Below, piece by piece: positions 35,718 to 47,091 of a DNA stretch of 64,000 bases. The translations under genes and the position numbers were made by a program. The DNA comes from Clonostachys chloroleuca (Eukaryota > Ascomycota > Sordariomycetes > Hypocreales > Bionectriaceae). Below the pieces are notes generated by a model that saw nothing but the letters and a program-made list of their open reading frames with translations, was not told where the DNA came from and ran no database searches. Location: contig JBANAY010000003.1 in assembly GCA_037952775.1 (NCBI GenBank), positions 10,912,001 through 10,976,000 of the forward strand, written 5' to 3'. Numbering within the stretch: position 1 is the stretch's first letter; every line of letters starts with the position of its first letter.

Positions 35718-36467
35718 CTAACTGGACATAGTTTCCGAATCTACTGTCTTATCAATTTCTGCCCCTCGAGAGAGGATTGTCCCCCATCCGAGAGAGCTCC
35801 ATTCCGATGGATTCTCGCATGCTTCCACATAATGCTTGAGCGCCAGCACCAACTGGGCTGCCCATCTCTCGTAGCTGACGAGTCCACAGCCTGTCGCGAG
35901 CGGCGTCATGAGCAGGCTCGTAATCTCCGTCTCTCCCTCAGCAGCTCGTCCTTCACGAACGTCGCGGTTGTGATTGTCCACCGCACATAAAAGGCTCCAG
36001 ATGCACTCGTACACGATCTCTCGATCCCACCGCACGTCCATCGGGACCCTCATGGTAGGGCATAGGGCCACATACTTAGTATCCCACTGGTTATTGGACC
36101 TGGGGTGGAACTCGTCAGGGATGCGTACGACCGTGCAAGTTCCCGGCGGAGCGAAACCTCGCCATCGTCGGTAGAGCACCTCCTGCGTCGCCCTGGTCAG
36201 GGCGTGGTAGTCGTCCCCGGGGGCAAACGCACACGAGATGGCGTCGTCAAAGGCCCCGTCGAGCCTCCCGTACGAGTTGGCGGGGGAGACGACGGCGTCG
36301 AACTTGACCGACGCGGGGAGCTTCTCGAACGAGTAGTAGTGGATGCTGTAGTTCACGGCGTCGGGCAAGGGGTTCTCCGCCGCCGCGGCCTCGAAGGTAT
36401 CCCCAAACCTCCTGTACATGGACAGCAGGTGGATGTGCGGGAGTCGGACGGAATTTGGGGTCGCCAT
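35718..36467 (-). CDS. Macro-domain-like protein
   Basis: Single exon, 249 residues. The segment FDAVVSPANSYGRLDGAFDDAIS matches the macro-domain ADP-ribose loop (V-x-P-A-N with the Asn and the following Gly-rich turn). Further matches are YVALCPTMRVP and ITSLLMTPLATGCGLVSYERWAAQL, the second ligand loop. Macro domains bind or hydrolyse ADP-ribose and derivatives; whether this one is an enzyme is unknown. No targeting signal is seen. Coding G+C is markedly higher at its 5' half. Confidence 0.8.
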   Translation of the reverse strand: MATPNSVRLPHIHLLSMYRRFGDTFEAAAAENPLPDAVNYSIHYYSFEKLPASVKFDAVVSPANSYGRLDGAFDDAISCAFAPGDDYHALTRATQEVLYRRWRGFAPPGTCTVVRIPDEFHPRSNNQWDTKYVALCPTMRVPMDVRWDREIVYECIWSLLCAVDNHNRDVREGRAAEGETEITSLLMTPLATGCGLVSYERWAAQLVLALKHYVEACENPSEWSSLGWGTILSRGAEIDKTVDSETMSS

Positions 36468-37065
36468 GATTCACAAACGACGGGATGGCTTTGTGAAGAA
36501 CTTTTCTTGATCGCCGGCAATGCGGGGTCGAGAAGGTTGCTCAGGCAGGCAGCAGCTCTAGACATTTGCATTGCGTCGTGTTACGCGCATTTGCGGTGCA
36601 CGATGGTATGCTTATTGACCGACCCATGTAAGCGTTAAGAGGGGCCGGGAAACCAGTCCAGAATGCCCAGAAACATTCGGTTCAGGATGGGCTTACCTTT
36701 TTTATTACTGTCATCATCGGCTGGAGTCTCATCACGATTTACTATTAGGATCAAAATCAGTTTTCAAGTCCTGCAAATCGATAGGGATTGGATTCTTTGA
36801 GCTCCTGCTATAATCATGTGTCACCATAGTATATTAATTGGCCAATTCCCGGGCCGATCTTGGTCACAGCCCTTTCCGCACAACCATTGTATCAGAAACC
36901 TAAGACTCGTTGTTATTCGTGTTCTCTTGGCTCTGAGTTTTCACACAACTTTTTTTCTCAAACAGCAAAAGACGAGATTGGGGGGGGAACATAGGCCATG
37001 CAAAAGCAAGGCCACTCGGTGTCGGTCATTGCAGCAAGTATGGGAGTTGTCGAGCGTGGTCCCCC
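36468..37065. other. Intergenic upstream of the macro-domain gene
   Basis: AT-rich with a G8 run near 36981. Nothing recognised. Confidence 0.5.
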
Positions 37066-37719
37066 TTAGATACCTGTGCAATAATCATCGATGCTGAAGC
37101 GTCGAGAGTTGTTGTTGGCCCCTGTGGGCTTCTTCTTGTCTTCGGGCTTTGGCGACTCGTCCAGCTCCAGATTAAAGATCTCGGGGGTAGAAAGACGACT
37201 TGGACTTGGTTCAACCGCGATTCCAGGAAATTCAAGCGTGTGGACACTCACACCGTCAACGAAAAGCTCGGCACCCAGGAGCCAGACGGCACCCGAGGCT
37301 TCCTCACGGAACCGAAGATCATGGATGTCGAAAACCCAGTGATTCTTCTTCTTGATTCCCATAATCTCAGTAGAGCCGTAGATAATGTCTGCCGGATGGC
37401 CTTCAAACTTTATAGATTTGTTAAAGTTTCGGTGTAGGACACCGATGCTGACTCGAGCTACGCCTGGATAATGCTCGACATTAGGCAACGGCCAATACTC
37501 AAGCTGAGGCTTTGGGCGGAGAGCTTCTTCCGCATGTGTCTCCGATGGAGGAGATTGATCCCACGTAAGACCCATGATTGGCAAGTGACGATTGGATTCT
37601 TGACGAGGCTGGTTGGGATTTGCGTCGGAAGTCTTTGAGTGAGATGTGGCTAGAAGGTCTGGTTGTGCGATGCTGGATGAAGACAAATCCAAGGGCGACA
37701 GCCGAATTATATGCTGCAT
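37066..37719 (-). CDS. Hypothetical protein
   Basis: Single-exon frame, 217 residues, ATG at 37719. Residues 1-60 are Ser/Pro/Gln-rich and probably disordered. The middle (about 70-165) looks folded, with aromatic and hydrophobic residues such as PLPNVEHYPGVARVSIGVL and KNHWVFDIHDLRF. The C-terminus is acidic/basic and ends near RRFSID, a possible basophilic kinase site. I do not recognise the family. It diverges from the glutamyl-tRNA synthetase gene. The open frame and codon texture support a real gene; an unseen small exon at either end is possible. Confidence 0.6.
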   Translation of the reverse strand: MQHIIRLSPLDLSSSSIAQPDLLATSHSKTSDANPNQPRQESNRHLPIMGLTWDQSPPSETHAEEALRPKPQLEYWPLPNVEHYPGVARVSIGVLHRNFNKSIKFEGHPADIIYGSTEIMGIKKKNHWVFDIHDLRFREEASGAVWLLGAELFVDGVSVHTLEFPGIAVEPSPSRLSTPEIFNLELDESPKPEDKKKPTGANNNSRRFSIDDYCTGI

Positions 37720-38925
37720 TCTGGGCAATTCGAAGACGCTGATTTAGCATCTGGCATTGACTTGATGTTCGCTTCAATAGTCACAGGACTGTTTCGGTCA
37801 GGTCTCTATTCACTGCGAGCTCACCCCCATTGTCTATGATTCAGAGACTTCATAATGGGCCTCCCCTCACCAATGAAAATTTTCGTCAACAATAAGAAAC
37901 AAAACGGCATAGACGGTGCAACAATATTGCATTTCGGGTCGAAATCCGTGAAAGTTACCAAGCTGCGGTGATTAGACGGTGGCCTTTGTCTTTCTCAGTA
38001 CGTGAAACCCTTTGCCCCCTTTTTCATAATGCCGGAATCGGCGTGATCGGGATCTCTGATGGGATCAAGCCTACATACTGCCGTAACAGCTGTGCAATAA
38101 CCAATGCGGACATCCGCCTGTGATCAGAAACTTCTGTGTCTCCAACCCAGATTGAGATATGCCCGCAGCATGTGCTCCCTTTTCTTTGCCAGTCGGACTA
38201 TCAATGGATTTCTCTTATCGTATCTCCCGAGTCTCGACTTTATGCACTGCTTCCTTTTCTTCTTAGGTAAATGTAACAAGTATTCCAGCTCATAAATCTA
38301 GATTGAAACAGAGCTCATGAGCATCTACCCGTATTGTAAAGACACAGTAGACGTGACACAGACCCAAAAAAAAGATCTTCAAACAATGCTAAGACCAAAT
38401 TTCAGCGAGATTGAAAAATACTTCATTCAATCCAATGCCAGCAGGGGCCAGTCGCGTATGCAGCAATGTCTGATCAAAACCAGGTGAGCAACGCGAGATG
38501 TTGAAGAGCCAACGTTGTGAAGCAACCGAACATTGATCATCCAAGAAGAATGAAATATTTCAAGAGGTGGCCCCATATTTACCAATGCGCCCCTGAATCT
38601 TTTGATCTGGCAGTTAACAACTCATCTTGACCAAATAACTTGCTGAAAGGGCAGTTGTCCAAGGACAGGCATAGGGTATGTCAAGTTTAGTTGGTGTAGA
38701 AAAGAATGATGCGGAAACCGGAGAAATACCTAGTCCCAAGAGGGGCAGTGGGTTCTAGAGGTATCTTAGTACTTCTTGGATGTACTGCGGGGTACAGGTT
38801 TTCCTGTGCTGTGGGTCAAAACAACCCCTCCAAAATCATCAATCAGTCATTCACGCCACTCCTTGGCTCGAAAACACTGCATCACGAAAAAAATCAACCT
38901 ACCAAAATTTCGATCTAGAGAAGTC
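37720..38925. other. Divergent intergenic region upstream of glutamyl-tRNA synthetase
   Basis: AT-rich, no open frame of note. The last ~140 bp are in frame with the synthetase but carry no synthetase features. Confidence 0.5.
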
Positions 38926-40860
38926 ATGAGCGGTGTTGAGCTCGACAAGCTTGCTGAGGCCTTTGCTGCCGCGGACTTCAAGTCCCTGGAGCCCCTCCTC
39001 CTCCAGCTCGAGAAGCACTTGACCCTGCGAACCTACCTGAACGGATACGAACTGTCGGCCGTCGATAAGGATGTCTGGTCAGCAATTCGCAAGAGCAAGG
39101 TGGCCATGGGCCTTGCACGGAAGGGAACTTTCGCCAGTGTCACCCGTTGGTTCAACTACATCGAGGCTGCCCACCCCGAGGTGAAGGAGGCTGCTGTCGG
39201 TGGCCCCAAGAAGAACACCGGTGCCAACTACAACATTGGACTGACCAACACTGAGGCCGGTGTTGTCACCAGATTCCCTCCTGAGCCTTCGTAAGTTTCC
39301 CACGAATCTATGGCTCTCGCTCACAGCTGGCTAACAATGTGCCATAGAGGTTACCTTCACATTGGCCATGCCAAGGCTGCCCTCCTCAACGATTATTTCG
39401 CAAACGAGGCTTTCAATGGAAAGCTGATCGTTCGATTCGACGACACAAATCCATCCAAAGAAAAGCAGGAATACGAGGATTCAATTGTAGAGGATGTGAA
39501 GCTTCTCGGCATCAAGATCGACCGCATCACCCATACCAGTGACTATTTCCAGGAACTCTACGACACCGCCGAGAAAATGATCCGTGCCGGAAAAGCCTAC
39601 GCCGACGACACTGACCCCGAGATCCAGAAGAAGGACCGCATGAACCGCCTTCCTAGCGCTCGCCGAGACCGCCCTGCAGAGGAGTCCCTGGCCATCTTTA
39701 AGGAGATGAAGGAGGGAACCGAGCTTGGAAGGAAACATTGCATCCGAGCTCGCATCGCTTTCGACTCCAGCAACGGCTCTTTGCGAGACCCTGTCATTTA
39801 CCGATTCCCCAACTTCCAGGACAAAGAGCCTGCACCACACCATCGCACTGGGTGGACATGGAACATCTACCCCACATACGACTTCGCCTGCCCCGTCGTA
39901 GACAGTCTCGAGGGCGTGACCCATGCCCTGCGTACTACCGAGTACGCTGACCGAAACGAGCAGTACCACTGGTTCCTCAACGCTCTGGATATCCGAAGAG
40001 TGAACCTGTGGGAGTTCGCCCGTATCAACTTCATCAAGACCTTCCTTTCCAAGCGTAAGCTGACCAAGGTTGTCGAGAGCGGCAAGGTTTCTGGGTGGGA
40101 TGACCCTCGTATGCCTACTGTCCGTGGTATCATCCGACGAGGTCTGACTGTTCCCGCCCTCCGCGAGTTTATGCTTAAGCAAGGCCCCAGCCGTAACATC
40201 GTCACAATGGACTGGACCACGATCTGGACTCTCAACAAGAAGATGCTCGACCCCATTGTACCGCGATTCAATGCGGTGGATAAGAAGGATGCCGTTCTGG
40301 CAACTATTGAGGGTGGCCCAGAGACTCCTTATTACGAGGAGCGACCCAAGCACCCCAAGAACCCCTCAGTCGGTAACAAGCAGGTTCGGTTCGCCAACAA
40401 GGTCTGGATGGACCAGGCCGATGTCGCAGCCCTGGAGCTTGGCGAGGAGTTCACTCTCATGGCATGGGGTAATGCCATTGTCAAGGGACTTGACAAGAGC
40501 ACCACCCCGATCAAGGAGCTCCAGCTCCAGCTGCACCTCGAGGGTGATTTCAAGACCACCAAGCAGAAGATGACCTGGCTTTCCGAGAACGAGGGCAAGC
40601 TCGTCGAGGCTGAGCTCTGGGACTTTGACTACCTTATCACCAAGGACACCCTGGACAAGGACGACGACTTCGAGGCCTGCCTAAACCCCAACACCGCAAC
40701 CGTTGTCGAGGCGATCTGCGACCCTGGAGTCGGTGAGCTCAAGGAAGGCGATTTCCTCCAGCTCGAGCGCAAGGGCTACTTCCGCGTGGACAAGGCCGCG
40801 GGACAGGGCCCCAACGGCAAGGCAATCCTGTTCCAGGTGCCCTCCGGAAGCGGAAAATAG
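38926..40860 (+). CDS. gus1: Cytosolic glutamyl-tRNA synthetase
   Basis: Exons 38926-39290 and 39348-40860 (57-nt intron); 625 residues. Class I synthetase with the HIGH motif in EPSGYLHIGHAKAAL (split at Ser by the intron) and the KMSKS-equivalent LSKRKLTK. The region RNEQYHWFLNALDIRRVNLWEFARIN and the C-terminal beta-barrel place it with eukaryotic/archaeal GluRS rather than mitochondrial bacterial-type GluRS. The ~118-residue N-terminal extension (YLNGYELSAVDKDVWSAI...VTRWFNYIEA) is the C-terminal half of a GST-like domain, shorter than the ~190-residue extension of yeast Gus1. Start chosen at the ATG after an A-rich leader. Confidence 0.95.
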
Positions 40861-41176
40861 AGTGAATAAAGTCAAATAGTTTTGCTACGAGGGATGAACA
40901 AGGGAAATACAAAAACATATATTCTTTTCTAGCGCTAGCTAGGCCGGGTCTCAAGGTTATCGTACTATAAGGGGTGCATGAATTGTTAATGTAGACAATG
41001 ACAACCATCACGCATCAGAAGTAACTCGCTGTGTCTGGTATCTTTTCCAAATCTTGAAGTGAAGAGACTTATTTACATATGCCATATAAATGACTACGCC
41101 TCAAAGTATGCGCAAGAGGCCAACTGTTACACCCCAATTGAAATCGTATCACAGATGCATCCGACTATCCAATCCT
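40861..41176. other. Short convergent intergenic gap
   Basis: 3' flanks of the glutamyl-tRNA synthetase and xylanase genes; nothing else is seen. Confidence 0.5.
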
Positions 41177-42337
41177 TTACGGCGCAGCCGTCGCAGCAGC
41201 CAGGACGCTGGACACGCTCGTCCACGCCGGCTTCTTAGCCAGGTTGTCATCATAAAGCAGCGCGGCGCCCTGCCCGGGGAACGTATCCGGGATCCAGCTG
41301 TACTTGTCCGTGACGCCCCAGACGGTGACGCCGACGCAGCCGTCCACGTCGAGGCACGAGCCCACCACGTTCGCGAAGTCGTTGCCCTGCGTCACCAGCG
41401 CGCTGTCGGAGGGCGGCAGGGATGAGTGCCGGATGTCCAACTCGGTGTAGGCGACCTCGAGGCCGAGGGCCGTGAAGCGGCGCAGGGCCGTGGCGAGGGA
41501 GGACCGCGAGGGGGTGGACCCGACGATGAGGTGGCCCTGGAAGCCGACGCCGTCGATGGGGGCGCCGGCGTTCTGGATGATCTGGGCGGCTTCGAAGACG
41601 CGGTCTGTCTTGGCGCCGTTGTACTCGAGGTTATAGTCGTTCAGATATCTGGAGAAGAGAAGTCAGCACAAAAGGTTGGCCAAGTAGGGATCCTTGAGGG
41701 GGGACCGGCGTACAGTTTGGCGGAGGGATCCGCGGCTTTGGCGGCGTTGAAGGAGATGGCGAGGAAGTCGGTCCCCATGGTGTCGTAGAAGACGCTGCTT
41801 CGCCAGTTGCCGCTGTCGTCGGCCGCCTCGTTGACGACGTCCCAGTGGTGGCAGGCGCCGGCGTAGTGCCCAACCACGTTTGCAATGTGGGTTTCGATGA
41901 TGCTTTGTAGGTCGCTGTATGAGAACCCGCCGCTTGAGACTTGATATGCCGTGTCAGCTCCTTGATCACTTGGTGGTAGATTTCTGGCAAAGGCTTCACA
42001 TACCCCAGTTGGGTAGCTGGCTGTGCCAGGTTAGAGTATGGCAACGAAGGATCTGGCCATTGGCCGAAGCAATCCCCGGAACGATATCGCCAGAGGTGTA
42101 GCTGAACTGCCCCCGACTGGGCTCAGTGCTGTCCCATTTCTGACCGTTTTCAGGTGTTAATTGTCCGAATTCACTGCTGTCGGTGCCAAGGGATATATAT
42201 GCTGAATCACTGGTGTGGCCCTCTCCAAGAGCAGTGCCGAAGAACTCGAGTCCAGCCTTGACAGCGAGGTCGTGAAGTTGACCCGAAGCGGCCGATGTCA
42301 CCGTCAGGAGACTGAGAAATGTCCGTGGTGAATACAT
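41177..42337 (-). CDS. GH10 endo-1,4-beta-xylanase, secreted
   Basis: Exons 42004-42337, 41714-41939 and 41177-41648; 343 residues, normal for a GH10 catalytic domain without a carbohydrate-binding module. Signal peptide at residues 1-20. GH10 signatures in order: FGQLTPENGQKWDSTEP, ILRCHTLTWHSQLPNW, the acid/base Glu in WDVVNEA, KLYLNDYNLEYNG across the second intron, IDGVGFQGHL, and the nucleophile Glu in AYTELDIR. The C-terminal VWGVTDKYSWIP is also conserved. It cleaves the xylan backbone. An in-frame ATG three codons upstream (42346) is an alternative start. Confidence 0.95.
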
Positions 42338-42411
42338 GTTGATCATCCAATGTCTGGTGGACCGTCGGAGGTAGAATCAATTGGAAGTGTATAGAGGTCA
42401 ATCCTGGACTC

Positions 42412-42720
42412 TTTATACATCTTGACTCCCCGCTTCACGTATCCTAAACAATCGTGGAGGAAGATCTCCCTTGATCGGCCTCAGACTGCCTGAATGAAGG
42501 TTCGGAAACGTGGTGACGGGCCGAGGTTCCTATTACCGTGTCGCATAGCCCCGGATTTCACTGTAGGCTAAATGCATCGTGGTCCAGTTTCTTGTGTTTC
42601 AGATGAATATTCAGGTACAAGCCGGTCATGATCGTCGTCATCATACCTGACACATTGGCATCTGTCTCCAGGAAGGGCAAGATCAGCAAAGCTTGATCCA
42701 AGAAGCGCCTCCAAGGCTAA
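42412..42720 (-). promoter_or_regulatory. Xylanase promoter elements: TATA box, two XlnR-type boxes, a CreA-type site
   Basis: On the minus strand TATAAA lies at 42412-42417, about 75 bp before the ATG. The + strand has GGCTAAA at 42566-42572 and GGCTAA at 42715-42720, matching the GGCTAR consensus of the xylanolytic activator XlnR. GCGGGG (reverse of 42428-42433) fits the SYGGRG consensus of the carbon repressor CreA. Short motifs, so only supported by position and gene type. Confidence 0.5.
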
Positions 42721-43528
42721 TATGATATTTCGGTCTTCAGCCTGAATACGTTCCGGGCTCTCAGGGTAGTGTATTCGAGCTCAGCTTTGTTTGCGGATCG
42801 TCTTTATTTAAACCACCATGACGATCATTTCCGAGCCCAATCTCCAAGCACCATCTCCCGCGGGTAATTCCAAGGTTTCTCCTCATTGAGGCGTTTTCCT
42901 ACTCAGACACCAGCCCTGGCGAAAATCGTCGGGGCCTCATAGGATCCGCATCACGGTTCTTCGTCTTCCGTGGATCACGCCTCTAAATGCCCCAACAATA
43001 ATATCCTTGGTCGTGCCGTTACTCGTTGTAACCAGGCCTAGCAATGAAATACGTGATGTAGTTCGCCAACGTATTGGGTCCCGTTCCGCGCAAGGTCGTT
43101 TCTTATGTTCAAGTCAAATTCATCACTTGAGCTTCATATCATCTCGGCCGGCCGGTCAAGGGGTAAAGGACTTTTAATCTAACCAATAAAAGCCTGGGTT
43201 CTCCAGACATTATATAACACAGGGATTTTGGAGTCTAAAGCGCCGAGTGGGAGCCAAAAAGCGTCACCTAAGGGCAAGTCCCTAAATAAACCCAACATGT
43301 CTAGTCTTGTTGAACATCCTATACCAAACTGAAGGCAAGGTCCTCCTATGTGATTGTATCCTCTCGTGGTTGACCCAAAAATCAAAAAAATAATGGCATC
43401 CCGAAAAAATGCATTCGTCCCAGCCCAACTCCAGGCTGTCCAAAGATCATACAGTTTCGTAACATCATGGGGTATCGTAGTAATAAGGTATAGTAAAGTG
43501 TAGGAAAATTTGTGTTGGCGCATGCAGA
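42721..43528. other. Intergenic between xylanase and phosphate permease
   Basis: Distal xylanase promoter and the 3' flank of the permease gene. No gene is seen. Confidence 0.5.
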
Positions 43529-45382
43529 TCACCACCGAGGTGCGTTTATGATTAAGCCCATGAGACAGCCTGATATCAGGGCTGTCACGGGGACTGTGAT
43601 GATCCAGCCGAAGTAGATCCAAGCCACAAGCTTGGGATTGATGCACTTCCAGTCTCCATTCGCCAGGCCGACGCCTACGGTAGCGCCGGTGATGCACTGG
43701 GTCGTCGAGACGGGCAGTGACAATCTAGTCGCCATGAGGACCGTGATGGCGCTGGACAGCTCCATGCAGAATCCGCGACTTGGGGAGATAAGCGTCAAAC
43801 GGTTGCCCAGGGTTCTCATGACATGATAGCCATATGTCAATAGGCCGAGCACGATAGCGCCGCCACCCATGCAGAGGATCCAGATCGGCACATTCACCAT
43901 GTCATCGACCTTTCCAGACCGCCATATCTCATATGCCGTTGCGAATGGTGCGATGGCGTTGGCGACGTCATTGGCTCCATGTGTAAATGAGGCAGCAGCT
44001 GCGGTCAGGATCTGGAGTGTCGAGTACATGAACTCGACCCGATTATCGTAGTGAGTAGCTCGGGCGTGCATGTCTTCTAGATCCCACTTGAGGACAAGAT
44101 TGCGCTTCTGCATGCTAATGACGTCTTGTTCGATTCCTCGAAGTAACAGCCTATTCACTCTCCATCCCAAAACTGCCCAACTATTCCACGGGCCAGCGGG
44201 TCGCGGAGGGATGAAATTATCGGCATCGTTTTTACAGACTTCGACCGGGGGAGTAGGCGGTCGTTCTTCCGGGATAGCAGGCGGAGGGAGGTGCAGCTCG
44301 TCTGGTCCGTCGTCCTTGGTCAACTCGGCTGGTTGTTCTCCATTTGGTGTCTGTATAGACTGTAAGAGGGACTGGGAGGCCCGCAACGATGCTAGCTCCT
44401 CGGCGGTAAGATAGCCACGGTAGTAGTCCTTGATTTTGGGCTTGACATAACCAAAAGGCGTAGGTGGCGGTGGCGGGCGATTGAAGATCATGGGCCCCAG
44501 AAAGGCGTGATACCATCGCAAGGTCCAATCCTCCCGAAAAATTCGCACATATAAGTAGGGTAGTATAAAGCATGCTTGTAATGCGGCCACGCCTCCGGCG
44601 GCACAGAAGATAGCAATGAGGATGATGTTTGTCGGTGTTTCTACCTCCCTCTCGGATCCTTTCCAAACGATTAACACTTTCGACTAGTTAGACCTTACTC
44701 AAGCGAGCATTCATAACGGTGAGGTGAACACATACTGACGATACACCCGACGGTTAGAAATGTGAAGGCGGGGATTGAGTAAAACGCCCTCATGACCGCC
44801 TTTGGGGTGGTAAGAACGAACTTCTTCGTCATGAAGAACATGAAGGCCCCGAAAAGTCCAGCTATACCTGGCGAAATTACCCAGGCAGCAAAGACCTGGG
44901 GAACACCCCTCCATCCCCAGTGAATCTTGTCGATGCCTACCGAGGCCGTGGCCGCACCCACAATCCCTCCGACGATGGAATGCGTCGTAGATATAGGCAT
45001 CCCATGTCTTGTCGCAAACGTGAGGAAGAGAGATGATGCAATAATCGCACACATCATGGCCAGGAGAAGAACCGCCGGGGCGTCGTCGAAGAGGTGAGGG
45101 TCTATGATCTGCGTCCGGATGGTGTGGGCTACTCTGTCTCCTACCGCAATGCTACCGCTGAATTCGCAAATCGAGGCAATTGCCATCGCCTGCTTCAAGG
45201 TGAGGGATCTGGAAGAGACCGACGTCGCGAAGGAGTTGGCGACATCGTTGGCACCTGGGGTCTGTCAGGTTCCCGTGCCTGCAGTTCAGCAGCAGTAGAT
45301 TCTTACCAATATTCCAGGCATCAAGGAAGGCGAAGATAGTTGATACAGCAAAAATGTAATCGTATTGATGAAGAGTCGGCAT
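43529..45382 (-). CDS. Sodium/phosphate symporter, PiT family (Pho89/PHO-4 type)
   Basis: Exons 45307-45382, 44736-45254 and 43529-44676; 580 residues. The two inverted halves each carry the PiT signature: GANDVANSFATSV (formed by splicing exons 1 and 2) and GANDVANAIAPFA near residue 430. Other family segments are GMPISTTHSIVGGIVGA, and LPVSTTQCITGATVGVGL in the second half. A long hydrophilic loop (Pro-rich, about residues 255-400) separates the halves. High-affinity phosphate uptake at the plasma membrane is the expected role. Fungal members are usually induced by phosphate starvation through NUC-1/Pho4-type factors. Confidence 0.95.
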
Positions 45383-47091
45383 AGTGCAGCAGCCTCGACG
45401 GGGCCATTCCTCCGTCGTCGAGAGCCAGCTGTATAGGATTCCAGAGCAGGGTATCTCTTGCAGGGAGTTTCGTGATGTGGCGCGCGAGCGGTGACAATGA
45501 GTCGGGTCCAGTGTCAGGGCTGGTCCTTGTCCATCATGAGGTCAATATCAGACAGAGCGATAAAGTGGTAGCAGCGTCACGATAATGGAAGTGGGATGCG
45601 AGAGATCAGTCGACCGGGAGCCAACTACCTTAAAGAAAGGGCTGTCAGCCCGATGTGAAGTTGAAAAGCCGAAGTGGCAAGGGTGGTGCTCAAAGGAGAC
45701 CACACCAACGTCCCACGATCTAGGCAGGGCGTGATCGATAGTCGCTCCACCACATCCGAGTCCTTCAAGCTTGGGAGCGGCAGGGTCTACCCGACAAAAC
45801 GCCCTAGTGGTCTACTCGAGGATCGGCCTGGTGCCTTTTACACAGCTCTACAATGGCTGGATGCAGGCGAAGCAGCTATCTTCGGCCGTCAGCCCCAGGT
45901 TGAGGCCATCCCATCGGCATAAACTCTGAGACAGTGTGATATTTTTGGCATGAGCATCTCATCCGTCAGGATACTACCATAAGCCATCCAACCAGCAGAG
46001 AGGCTGAGACGGAACATTCGTGTATGTAAGTCTGCACATGTCGACGGCGGAACGTTGGGGGATTCTCCATTAATCGGGGTTTGGCTGATGCGTCGGCCGT
46101 GATGAGGGGCCAATGGCGTTGCCGGACTTGAGCACGGGCTCGAGCGATCCACGGCCAGACCCCCGTCCCGTCAATCTCTACCAGCACAGACGACGGCAGC
46201 GGCGTGCCAACCCGCTGCTTGGAGGAAAATCCCAGCCAATCGCAACGTTGATCTTACGCTCAAGGCTCATTCCTCGTTCCTCTGGCTGTCCTCCCGCTGT
46301 ATCACACATCCGATGCCACCGCACTGGTGGCTCGCCTACCCAGTTAGAAGCCAGCTCGCCTGCCCGTGACGGTTTCTGGCTCCCAATGTCCTCTTCAGCC
46401 TTGGCTGACGACTGCAACCGCCAAGCATGAACCAACACGGGCAGAATGGGCAGATGGGAGCTGACAGGATGAAGCCACTCGGGTCCTATGTTGTCAAAGC
46501 AGAGACGAGGCACGTGGGCAGGTGATTAGCTTGACGCCTGGCAATTTGCAGAAGCGAGAGACCACATCCACGTGCCCTCGTTTTGAGTATCCTCCACAGC
46601 ACAACCGATTACGTGTGCGGCTCTGAACTATTCGTGATCGTGGAGCGGCAGTGCCTGGCCATCCGAGACGCTAGATGGACCACGGTCCTCTTGGTCCAAT
46701 GCCCGAAGGCTGCCTTGAGCCCGGCATCCCGCCCGGTGTATAAGAAAAAAGTGACTTACATCCGATCTTGACTCAACGCATGCCGCGATGTAACAAAGGA
46801 TGCGCAAATGGGGACCCATTATACAGGCTCTGAAACCCCCTGGTTTGAGACGCCAGGCCCATCGTCAAGCTACGGTGAATCTACTTATACTACGCCGATA
46901 TCATAGCCCATCAGCTACCCTAGAGCAGGGGCTATAGTTTATCCGATGACGCCTTTTAGTCAGCGGATCTCCATTGCTAACCGAGCACTTGGAGGCGTGA
47001 ACACTTAGAGGGGGTTGATATCCGCCACCAATCACTTCGACAACCCAGACTCAGGATCCAGATCTGCAGCCGACCCTGTCAGCAGCGCATA
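45383..47091. other. Divergent intergenic region between phosphate permease and SDHAF4
   Basis: Holds the promoters of both genes. Several short open frames occur, but none has a recognisable product. Two CACGTG palindromes (46511-46516, 46569-46574) are described separately. Confidence 0.5.
46511..46574. promoter_or_regulatory. Pair of CACGTG E-boxes
   Basis: CACGTG at 46511-46516 and 46569-46574, 58 bp apart. CACGTG is the core bound by Pho4/NUC-1 and also by other bHLH factors such as Cbf1. They lie about 1.1 kb upstream of the permease and 0.5 kb upstream of SDHAF4, so the target is uncertain. Confidence 0.35.
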
